From the NCBI GenBank assembly GCA_016935755.1, contig JAFGQI010000094.1, positions 1-57,580 of the forward strand: a DNA stretch of 57,580 nt, written 5' to 3'. Each line of letters starts with the position of its first letter. The stretch's first letter is position 1. This stretch comes from Anaerolineales bacterium. GTDB taxonomy: Bacteria > Chloroflexota > Anaerolineae > Anaerolineales > UBA4823. The position numbers and the translations under genes were made by a program. Below the pieces are notes generated by a model. That model searched no databases. It had not been told where the DNA came from and saw nothing but the letters and a program-made list of their open reading frames with translations. Shown here piece after piece: positions 50,908 through 57,580 of the stretch.

Positions 50908-51717
50908 ATGTCAAGATACCGCTCGTGCCTCCATCGGATTGCCATCCTGCTGGTATTTGTCGCCCTGATTGCCGCCAGCTCCTGCAGCCTTTTTCCTACG
51001 GACAAGACTGAACCCACCATAGAAGTCTCTGGCCCGGCATTGACCCATGCTGCCGCGACCATCGAGGCTGAGGTAAGCGCGACCAGCGCGGCCGCGCCGC
51101 CGCCTTCTCTCAGCGCGCCTTCTCCCACTGGCCAGCCCACCCAGGCGGAAGCGCCGCAGCCCACCACTGCCCCGGCGGCGACTGCCACGAATAACATCAC
51201 CGCGCCGACCGCAGCTGCTCCCACTGCCGCTGCCCCGACCAACACCACGGCCCCCACGAATACACTTCGCCCGACTGAACCAGCGGTATTATGGCCTTTT
51301 ACCCCTGTGCCAACCTTCACCCTGATCCCCTCGCCCACCCAGGTGCTGAAAGCAGGCACCTGGTTCAAGGTGGAATACTTAAATATCCACGGGTGTGATG
51401 TACCCTGGGCGATATTTTCGATCAACAACCAGGGCACCAATCCCCTGGAGTCGCTCTATCTGTCCATTCAGGATTTGACCACCGGGCTGATGGTATTCAA
51501 CCCGGCGATCAGCGATCTGCCCTTCCTGGCCTCTGACCACGTGTGCGAGTTTCCTGGCATCAGCCGGATTGAACCAGGGCAGCGCCTCTACGTGGGTGGG
51601 CCTTTATCGGGCGCTCGCCTGCGTGGACATTCTATGCGCGCGACCATCAAGCTCTGCTCGCAGGATGGCCTGGCTGGCATATGTTCTCAAATGGAATACG
51701 ATTTCGTTATGCCATGA
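50908..51717 (+). CDS. Thr/Pro/Ala-rich lipoprotein
   Basis: 269 aa. Lipobox ASSC (Cys26) follows the signal peptide. Residues 45-150 are a mucin-like Thr/Ala/Pro linker with APTAAAPTAAAPT repeats. The C-terminal domain (about 150-269) has four cysteines (HGCDVPW, DHVCEF, KLCSQ, GICSQ), perhaps disulphide-bonded. Similar cell-surface proteins with long T/P linkers are common in Chloroflexi. 86 bp after the LysM gene. Confidence 0.78.
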   Translation: MSRYRSCLHRIAILLVFVALIAASSCSLFPTDKTEPTIEVSGPALTHAAATIEAEVSATSAAAPPPSLSAPSPTGQPTQAEAPQPTTAPAATATNNITAPTAAAPTAAAPTNTTAPTNTLRPTEPAVLWPFTPVPTFTLIPSPTQVLKAGTWFKVEYLNIHGCDVPWAIFSINNQGTNPLESLYLSIQDLTTGLMVFNPAISDLPFLASDHVCEFPGISRIEPGQRLYVGGPLSGARLRGHSMRATIKLCSQDGLAGICSQMEYDFVMP

Positions 51718-51878
51718 TCATATTTTCGTGAATAATTTCACAAAATATTCATAACATATGTAACCACCTCTATCTTCTGTCTGGTATTACAATATCCCCG
51801 CGTATAACCACTGCTGCACAAAAAAGCAGTATATCTGATGATTGGGTATCGGAAAAGGACCCAACGACTGGAGTATTG

Positions 51879-54641
51879 ATGAACGAAAAACACATTCCAA
51901 ACTTTGATCCCGCCCACGACGTTCTCCGTTATGAACGAACGGCGCTAGACTCTATCTTTGCCCCCAAGAATGTAGCCTTGATCGGAGCGACCGAAAATCC
52001 CGGCTCTGTTGGGCGCACGGTCATGTGGAACCTGATCAGTAGCCCCTTTGGTGGGGCTGTTTTCCCCGTGAATCCAAAACGCTCCAGCATCCTGGGCGTA
52101 AAAACCTACCCTAACATTGCCTCTGTTCCAGAACCGGTGGATCTGGTGGTCATCACCACCCCAGCCGCGGCAATCCCGGGGTTAATTGGTGAATGCGTCG
52201 ATGTAGGGATTAAAAGCGCGGTCATCATCTCAGCCGGCTTTAAAGAAACTGGCCCGCAAGGCGCAGAACTTGAGCGCCAGATCCTTGAGCATGCCAGTCG
52301 CAACGATATGCGCATTATTGGCCCAAACTGCCTGGGTGTGATGAGCCCGATCAGTGGGTTGAATGCCACTTTTGCCAGCGCCATGGCCCGGCCAGGTAAA
52401 GTGGGGTTTATCAGCCAGTCTGGCGCCCTGTGTACAGCCGTGTTGGATTGGAGCATTGCTGAAAATGTGGGCTTCAGCGCCTTCGTCTCCATCGGCTCGA
52501 TGCTGGATGTGGGTTGGGGCGACCTGATTTACTATCTGGGCGATGACCCCAACACGGAGAGCATCGTCATCTATATGGAAACAGTCGGTGATGCACGCGC
52601 CTTCCTGTCTGCCGCACGCGAGGTAGCCAATACCAAGCCGATCATCATCATCAAACCCGGTCGCACCGAAGGCGCCGCCAAAGCAGCCGCTTCGCATACA
52701 GGTTCTTTGACAGGCAGTGATGAGGTGCTTGAAATTGCTTTCCGCCGGGCTGGTGTCCTGCGGGTTAACACGATTGCAGAGCTGTTCTTTATGGCTGAAT
52801 TGCTCTCCAAGCAGCCCCGCCCCAAAGGGAACCGGCTAACGATTGTGACCAATGCAGGCGGTCCGGGCGTTCTGGCAACGGATGCCCTGATTACCAATGG
52901 CGGTCAATTAGCCAACCTGTCCGCCGAAACGATGGAGGCCTTCAACCAGCTCCTGCCAGCCGCCTGGAGCCGCAATAACCCCGCAGATATTCTGGGCGAT
53001 GCCAGCCCCGAACGCTACGCTAAAGCGCTGGAAATTGCCGCCAAAGACCCGAACAGCGATGGCATGCTGGTCATCCTGACCCCCCAGGCTATGACGGATC
53101 CCACAAAAACAGCTGAGGAGCTGGTACCCTATGCGCAAAGCCTGGGCAAGCCAGTGATCGCCAGCTGGATGGGCGGCGGCGATGTCGATATGGGCACCCG
53201 GGTTCTCAACCAGGCCAATATCCCCACCTATTCTTATCCAGATACAGCAGCGCGTATGTTCGATTACATGGCTAATTATGCCATGATCCTGCAAAGGCTG
53301 TATGAAACGCCCTCCGCAGGGACGAATGAGCAGGGGCACGGACCCGACACGGCCCTGGCTGCCTCCATCATCCAGGCTGCGCGGTCATCTGGACGGACGC
53401 TGCTGACCGAATATGAATCAAAGCAGCTATTAGCGGCTTACCATATCCCCACTGTTGAAACCCGCATCGCGCAAAGCGAAGATGATGCTGTCCAGATGGC
53501 AGCAGAAATCGGCTATCCTGTAGTGCTCAAGCTGCACTCCGAGGTGATTACACACAAAACCGATGTCGGAGGCGTGCAGCTCAACCTGGACGACGCCGCC
53601 GCGGTGCGCGCGGCCTACCGGCTGATCCGCAATACAGTCATTGAACGCGCAGGTGAAATTGACGCCGACACTGGCCAGCCCAACTTCCTGGGCGTTACGG
53701 TCCAGCCAATGGCAAATCTGGAAGGTTATGAATTGATCCTCGGCAGCAGCATCGATCCGCAATTCGGACCGGTTCTACTATTCGGTATGGGAGGGCAACT
53801 GGTGGAAGTATTCAAGGATCGAGCGCTTGGGCTGCCCCCCTTGAACACCACCCTGGCGCGCCGGATGATGGAACGCACCAAGATCTATACTGCCCTCAAA
53901 GGAGTACGCGGCAGAAAATCTGTCGATCTGGACGCGCTGGAGCTGCTCCTGGTGCGCTTCAGCCAGCTGATCACCGAAAACCCGTGGGTGAAGGAATTGG
54001 ATATCAACCCGCTGCTGGCCTCTTCGGAGCAGCTGCTGGCCCTGGATGCCAGGGTGGTGCTCTTCGATCCAGAAAAACAGGAAAAGAGCCTGCCTCGCCT
54101 GGCTATCCGCCCTTACCCCAAGCAATATATCAGCGAGCACGTTGCCCGCGACGGATCCCACCTGGTGATTCGCCCTATTCGCGCCGAAGACGAACCGCTG
54201 ATGGTCAAGTTCCACGAATCGCTTTCTGATCGCACTGTTTACATGCGCTACATGCATCCAATGCTGCTCAGCCAACGCGCCGCCCACGTTCGCTTATCTC
54301 GGATTTGCCATGGCGATTACGATCGAGATATCACCCTGATAGCTGATCGAGTAAATGCCAAAGAAGGCGAATTACGTTTGCTGGGTGTTGTCCGGATGAG
54401 CAGGGTACATGGGTCCAATTCGGCCCGTCTCACCATCCTGGTGAGCGATAGTTTTCAAAATATCGGCCTGGGCAACGTGCTTGCCAGCCGCATGGTCAAG
54501 GTAGCTCGCGAGGAGGGCCTGGAGCAACTGGTAGCCGTCATGACCGCAGATAACATTCCACTGCAGCGGATGCTGGAAAGGCTGGGATTCAAAATCAGCG
54601 CCGAAGCTAATGGGATGATGAAAGCTGTCATCGACCTGTAA
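51879..54641 (+). CDS. ADP-forming acyl-CoA synthetase with C-terminal GNAT domain
   Basis: About 920 aa from ATG at 51879 (GGAG 5 nt upstream). Single-chain NDP-forming acetyl-CoA synthetase: CoA-binding Rossmann domain (about 25-120, [18 protein letters not shown]), succinyl-CoA-ligase-like domain with the phosphorylated His273 in [10 protein letters not shown], then an ATP-grasp domain (about 505-720, [32 protein letters not shown]). The last 160 residues are a GNAT acetyltransferase ([29 protein letters not shown]). The same fusion in other bacteria (Pat/PatZ-type) acetylates lysines of proteins such as acyl-CoA synthetases. Confidence 0.93.
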   Translation: MNEKHIPNFDPAHDVLRYERTALDSIFAPKNVALIGATENPGSVGRTVMWNLISSPFGGAVFPVNPKRSSILGVKTYPNIASVPEPVDLVVITTPAAAIPGLIGECVDVGIKSAVIISAGFKETGPQGAELERQILEHASRNDMRIIGPNCLGVMSPISGLNATFASAMARPGKVGFISQSGALCTAVLDWSIAENVGFSAFVSIGSMLDVGWGDLIYYLGDDPNTESIVIYMETVGDARAFLSAAREVANTKPIIIIKPGRTEGAAKAAASHTGSLTGSDEVLEIAFRRAGVLRVNTIAELFFMAELLSKQPRPKGNRLTIVTNAGGPGVLATDALITNGGQLANLSAETMEAFNQLLPAAWSRNNPADILGDASPERYAKALEIAAKDPNSDGMLVILTPQAMTDPTKTAEELVPYAQSLGKPVIASWMGGGDVDMGTRVLNQANIPTYSYPDTAARMFDYMANYAMILQRLYETPSAGTNEQGHGPDTALAASIIQAARSSGRTLLTEYESKQLLAAYHIPTVETRIAQSEDDAVQMAAEIGYPVVLKLHSEVITHKTDVGGVQLNLDDAAAVRAAYRLIRNTVIERAGEIDADTGQPNFLGVTVQPMANLEGYELILGSSIDPQFGPVLLFGMGGQLVEVFKDRALGLPPLNTTLARRMMERTKIYTALKGVRGRKSVDLDALELLLVRFSQLITENPWVKELDINPLLASSEQLLALDARVVLFDPEKQEKSLPRLAIRPYPKQYISEHVARDGSHLVIRPIRAEDEPLMVKFHESLSDRTVYMRYMHPMLLSQRAAHVRLSRICHGDYDRDITLIADRVNAKEGELRLLGVVRMSRVHGSNSARLTILVSDSFQNIGLGNVLASRMVKVAREEGLEQLVAVMTADNIPLQRMLERLGFKISAEANGMMKAVIDL

Positions 54642-54668
54642 TTTACAGCAACAGTTCCTAGAAAACAG

Positions 54669-54711
54669 AAAGGGCATACCCTGTTTTGACAGGTGTGCCC
54701 TTTGTTTTTTT
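54669..54711 (+). terminator. Rho-independent terminator after the ACS-GNAT gene
   Basis: AAAGGGCATACCCTG and CAGGTGTGCCCTTT form a stem with a G-U pair around TTTTGA, followed by GTTTTTTT. Confidence 0.88.
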
Positions 54712-54734
54712 CGAGTTACGTGCTTCTGGGGGTT

Positions 54735-55373
54735 TCAGGTAGATGAACCACTGCCAAACGAGAAATCAAAATCATCATCTTCATCAGTGCCCTCAAATTT
54801 CACTTTCAGAGGCACTTCCAGCAGCACCTGTCCATCTGGGCCATAAAGCCGGGCCAGGCCATCATTGAACTGCTCAGTCCACCAGGCCTCGCCATCCGGA
54901 TTGCAGGCAAAGCCTCCTTCGGTTTTCCAATAGTAACCAGAGGGCAGCGCCAAAGCTTCAATCTCATCGTTGAACTGCCGCTCAGGCCCATACCAGAGAT
55001 TCCCCAACTTAACCAGCAGATCAATCCAGGGTATATCTCCGGCCTGATACGTGGCAACTCCATTCTTCATCTCGCTATCATGATAGATCACGCGCCATTC
55101 CGTCACCACCACAGGAGTAGGCGTGCTGGTCAGGATTACTGTGGCGGTAGGGGGAATGGGCGTAACCGTATGATTCACTGAGGGGAGGGCTGTCTCCGAA
55201 GGTGCGCTGGGCGCTTCCAGTGTATGGGTGGGTTGGGCTTGAGTGACCGCCGGGGGCTGAGTTGGCTTCTCCACCAGCCCGCCTGCTGAAGAACAACCCC
55301 AGGCTCCCCAAGCCATGAACATGATCAGGCAAACATTGATCACAATCTGCATCCGCTGTTTTTGTCCGGCCAT
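54735..55373 (-). CDS. Thr/Pro-rich lipoprotein
   Basis: About 212 aa from ATG at 55373 (GGAGG 4-5 nt upstream). The signal peptide ends in WGC (Cys27). A Pro/Thr/Ser linker runs to about residue 90. The C-terminal domain has WRVIYHDSEMKNGVATYQAGDIPWIDLL, ALPSGYYWKTEGGFACNPDGEAWWTEQF and an acidic Gly/Ser tail. No family recognised. Convergent with the ACS gene. Confidence 0.72.
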   Translation of the reverse strand: MAGQKQRMQIVINVCLIMFMAWGAWGCSSAGGLVEKPTQPPAVTQAQPTHTLEAPSAPSETALPSVNHTVTPIPPTATVILTSTPTPVVVTEWRVIYHDSEMKNGVATYQAGDIPWIDLLVKLGNLWYGPERQFNDEIEALALPSGYYWKTEGGFACNPDGEAWWTEQFNDGLARLYGPDGQVLLEVPLKVKFEGTDEDDDFDFSFGSGSST

Positions 55374-55419
55374 GGTACCTCCACTGGTAAAAATTATAGC
55401 ACGGTTATCTCGACTGGGG

Positions 55420-55457
55420 AAAAAATCCGGCCTCACCCGATAGAGGTGAGACCAGGC
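55420..55457 (-). terminator. Terminator of the sugar ABC operon
   Basis: On the minus strand, CCTGGTCTCACC and GGTGAGGCCGG pair around a short loop and are followed by ATTTTTT. Confidence 0.75.
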
Positions 55458-55495
55458 TTTCTGTCAGATCACAAACACGATCAAGCGAAAATCAA

Positions 55496-56350
55496 CTAAC
55501 CCTTCAACGCCCCGGCCATCATACCACGCAAGAAATAGCGGCCCAGGAAAATATAGACCAACAGGGTGGGCACAGCAGCCAGGAAGGATCCTGCCATCTG
55601 CACATTCCAGGCGATGATCTGGCTGCCAGCCATATTATTCAAAGCCACGGTAATCGGCCAGCTGGTCGGGTTGGTCAAAACAACTGCGAACAGGAAGTCA
55701 TTCCAGGCTGAGGTGAACTGCCAGATCAGCACCACAACAAAGCTGGGGATGGAGACCGGAAGCAGGATGTACCAGTAAGTGCCCAGCAGACCAGCGCCAT
55801 CGATGCGCGAGGCTTCGACCAGCTCCTTGGGCAGATTGGCGTAATAATTTCGGAAAGTCAGGGTCGTGATCGGGATACCATAGATCACATGAGTCAGCAC
55901 CAGCCCTGGCAGCCCGCCATACATATTGATATCGCGCATAAACTCAACCAGCGGGATCAAGATGCTCTGGTATGGGATGAACATCCCAAAGAGGATCAGC
56001 GGGAAGATGACATCTGCGCCGCGGAATTTCCACTTCGCCAGGACAAAACCATTGATCGAGCCTAAGAATGAGGAGATCACCGCGGCGGGGACCACCATGT
56101 TGAAGCTGTTCCACATATAGGGAGCCAGCTTCTCGAAAGCAGCTAAGAAATTATCGAAGTGAATACCGTTGGGCAGATTCCACATCGTTTGCAGGCTGAC
56201 CTCATCAAAACTTTTGAAACCCGTGATCAGCATCACATAAATAGGGAGCAGGTAGAACCCAGTCATAAAGAGCAATGGAATATACAGGGTGTATTTCCAC
56301 GGGAAAATATATTTGCGCTTAGCCGTGACACGAGCAGGAACAGCGGTCAT
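55496..56350 (-). CDS. Carbohydrate ABC transporter permease, MalG-like
   Basis: 284 aa. Six TM segments and the EAA loop EASRIDGAGLLGTYWYILLPVSIPSF, which docks on the ATPase. It imports a sugar or oligosaccharide together with the upstream permease. The start overlaps the stop of the MalF-like gene by four bases (ATGA). The specificity cannot be read from sequence. The C-terminus reads RYFLRGMMAGALKG, standard for the family. Confidence 0.93.
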   Translation of the reverse strand: MTAVPARVTAKRKYIFPWKYTLYIPLLFMTGFYLLPIYVMLITGFKSFDEVSLQTMWNLPNGIHFDNFLAAFEKLAPYMWNSFNMVVPAAVISSFLGSINGFVLAKWKFRGADVIFPLILFGMFIPYQSILIPLVEFMRDINMYGGLPGLVLTHVIYGIPITTLTFRNYYANLPKELVEASRIDGAGLLGTYWYILLPVSIPSFVVVLIWQFTSAWNDFLFAVVLTNPTSWPITVALNNMAGSQIIAWNVQMAGSFLAAVPTLLVYIFLGRYFLRGMMAGALKG

Positions 56351-57237
56351 AATTCAGCCTCGGTTTTCAACGTGTAAGCCAGGTAAGGGATGATCAGCAC
56401 TGCCACGCTCAGCAGCAGCAGGATGCCAATCGCCGCGCCGCGCCCAAAGAAAGTGCCATCAAAGGTTGTTTGCCACATATAAATCGCTGGGACATCCAGC
56501 GGAAGCTGCTTACCCGCAATGGCAACAATCAAATCGAAGACCTTAAGTGAGATATGCCCGAGAATGATCATAGCGCTCAAGGTCACCGGGCTGATCATGG
56601 GAAGAATGATATCTTTATAAATGCGTAATTCACTGGCCCCGTCCACCCTGGCTGCCTCGCGGATCTCTTCTGGAACAGCCCGCAGCCCTCCCAGATAGAG
56701 CGCCATGGTGTAGCCGGACATCTGCCAGATGGCGGCCAGAGCGATGGCGGCAATGCCCCAATTGGGTGTGGTATGCCAGCGGTTGATCAGGAAGTCCAGA
56801 CCCAAATTATCAAAAAGCAGGTTCAGACCACTAAGGCGATTACCCATGGCCGGGTTCATCAGCCAGCGCCAAACCACCCCGGTGACGATGAAGGATATTG
56901 CCATAGGAAATAGAAACAGGCTGCGGAAAAATCCCTCGCCTGGAAGATTCTGATCCAATAATATCGCCATGAGCAAGCCCAGAATAAGGGAACCACCTAC
57001 AAAAACCACTGTAAATGTGACTGTATTGCGGATATCGATGTGAAAACGCGGATCTTTAAACAGGCTCATATAGTTATCCAGGCCAACAAACGTATAATCG
57101 GGCAGCAATCCCTTCCACTTGCTGACCGAAACGCGCATCGACCAGGCGATAAAGCCATACACAAAAATAGCAATCGCCAGGATTGAAGGCGAAACCAGTA
57201 AAACTGATAACACCGTGTCTTTATTCTTCCACCACAT
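56347..57237 (-). CDS. Sugar ABC transporter permease, MalF-like
   Basis: About 296 aa from ATG at 57237 (AAAGG 8 nt upstream). Six TM segments; EAA loop EAARVDGASELRIYKDIILPMISP. Short CUT1-type permease without the long MalF periplasmic loop. Second gene of the operon, after the binding protein; a hairpin separates the two. Confidence 0.92.
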   Translation of the reverse strand: MWWKNKDTVLSVLLVSPSILAIAIFVYGFIAWSMRVSVSKWKGLLPDYTFVGLDNYMSLFKDPRFHIDIRNTVTFTVVFVGGSLILGLLMAILLDQNLPGEGFFRSLFLFPMAISFIVTGVVWRWLMNPAMGNRLSGLNLLFDNLGLDFLINRWHTTPNWGIAAIALAAIWQMSGYTMALYLGGLRAVPEEIREAARVDGASELRIYKDIILPMISPVTLSAMIILGHISLKVFDLIVAIAGKQLPLDVPAIYMWQTTFDGTFFGRGAAIGILLLLSVAVLIIPYLAYTLKTEAEL

Positions 57238-57277
57238 CTTGTAAACCTTTCCTGGTGCAGACCTAACCGACAAAGAT

Positions 57278-57309
57278 CAGGACGGACACCCCAAGGAGTG
57301 TCCGTCCTG
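57278..57309 (-). repeat. Intercistronic stem-loop after the binding-protein gene
   Basis: A perfect 12-bp stem, CAGGACGGACAC with its complement, and an 8-nt loop, between the binding-protein stop and the first permease gene. Such hairpins stabilise binding-protein mRNA or attenuate downstream permease expression. Confidence 0.75.
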
Positions 57310-57321
57310 AATACGATTAGT

Positions 57322-57580
57322 TTACTGGCATGGGCCAGAAGATTGGCAAGCTGCTACCAGGGCGGCCTGGAAGTTTGCAACATCCAGGTCAGCCAGGAAC
57401 AGGCCAAGAGCGGTGTTGATTTCGTCTTTCCAGGCGTCATTGGCTACCACACCGTGGGTCAGCGAACCAACCACAACATTGGAAGCCCAGTCATCCATGG
57501 CAGACTGCAGATACACACCGTACAGGCTCCGGTCGCCATCACTGCGCGCCGGGATCGAGCCCTTCACCGGGTTGAAGGCA
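57322..57580 (-). CDS. Sugar ABC transporter substrate-binding protein, C-terminal part
   Basis: Partial: only the last 86 or so codons lie in the window. The fragment reads AFNPVKGSIPARSDGD, then WASNVVVGSLTHGVVANDAWKDEINTALGLFLADLDVANFQAALVAAC, typical of the C-terminus of CUT1-type sugar-binding proteins. Promoter-proximal gene of the permease operon. Confidence 0.88.
   Translation of the reverse strand, partial: AFNPVKGSIPARSDGDRSLYGVYLQSAMDDWASNVVVGSLTHGVVANDAWKDEINTALGLFLADLDVANFQAALVAACQSSGPCQ

Noticed and set aside
1-57580. CRISPR arrays, tRNA or rRNA genes, insertion sequences
   Set aside because: No regularly spaced repeats, cloverleaf sequences, rRNA cores or transposase motifs were recognised by eye.

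Overview
The window looks like a chromosomal segment of an Anaerolineae-type Chloroflexota bacterium. This is inference from gene content, not from a marker gene. The indicators are many Thr/Pro-rich secreted lipoproteins, an FHA-GAF-cyclase, a BTAD/SARP-type ATPase regulator, the MSMEG_4193/DUF3090/SCO1664 trio best known from Actinobacteria, a CotH/DUF4956/VTC cluster, and sugar ABC permeases. I saw no rRNA, tRNA, CRISPR array, transposase or phage gene.

Layout. 1-8.7 kb is housekeeping: an ATP10-like thioredoxin-fold protein, a thiolase, an FHA-GAF-cyclase whose cyclase domain lacks key residues, homoserine dehydrogenase, the phosphomutase/DUF3090/SCO1664 trio, rarA, and a VapBC-like pair coupled to rarA. 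8.7-13 kb is more mobile in character: a transglutaminase-like gene, an attC-like element, a nucleotidyltransferase, a propeller lipoprotein and a decayed 49-bp piece of rarA. 13-18 kb holds the CotH-DUF4956-VTC operon and a TolB-like lipoprotein. 18-34 kb is a dense stress and envelope island: baeRF-type protein, zinc ribbons, GlsB-like membrane proteins, a GlsB-CsbD fusion, YihY, two AI-2E-family exporters, CsbD, a DUF3494 ice-binding protein, coiled-coil and PRC-barrel lipoproteins, a BTAD/SARP regulator and dodecin. 34-40 kb has a frameshifted DUF5655 gene, a GIY-YIG-like/DUF6884 pair, an ABM monooxygenase, and an OmpR/HK two-component system followed by a SIMPL-domain protein. 40-49 kb has an Hsp70-like ATPase with a coiled-coil partner, a THUMP methyltransferase, a YgiQ radical SAM protein, and a LivJ-like binding lipoprotein paired with a PAS histidine kinase. 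49-57.6 kb has LysM and Thr/Pro-rich secreted proteins, an ADP-forming acyl-CoA synthetase fused to a GNAT domain, and the start of a sugar ABC transporter operon.

The most interesting signal is regulatory. Four intergenic regions of the stress island (33071-33106, 30485-30518, 28606-28639 and 21483-21516) carry the same element: TTGTGACGCTGTTGAGACTC, exactly 8 bp, then a TATACT-like -10. The element contains two heptamers, TTGTGAC and TTGAGAC, 11 bp apart. That is the operator geometry known for SARP activators, and a SARP-like BTAD regulator is encoded beside one copy. Each copy points at a stress or envelope gene: dodecin, a GlsB/PRC-barrel operon, a small-protein/lipoprotein operon, and the GlsB-CsbD operon. 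I propose a local SARP-controlled stress regulon. A second family of 11-bp direct repeats (TTCTGCCA-type) precedes both the OmpR-type regulator gene and the adjacent SIMPL gene, suggesting an autoregulated two-component circuit with an adjacent target.
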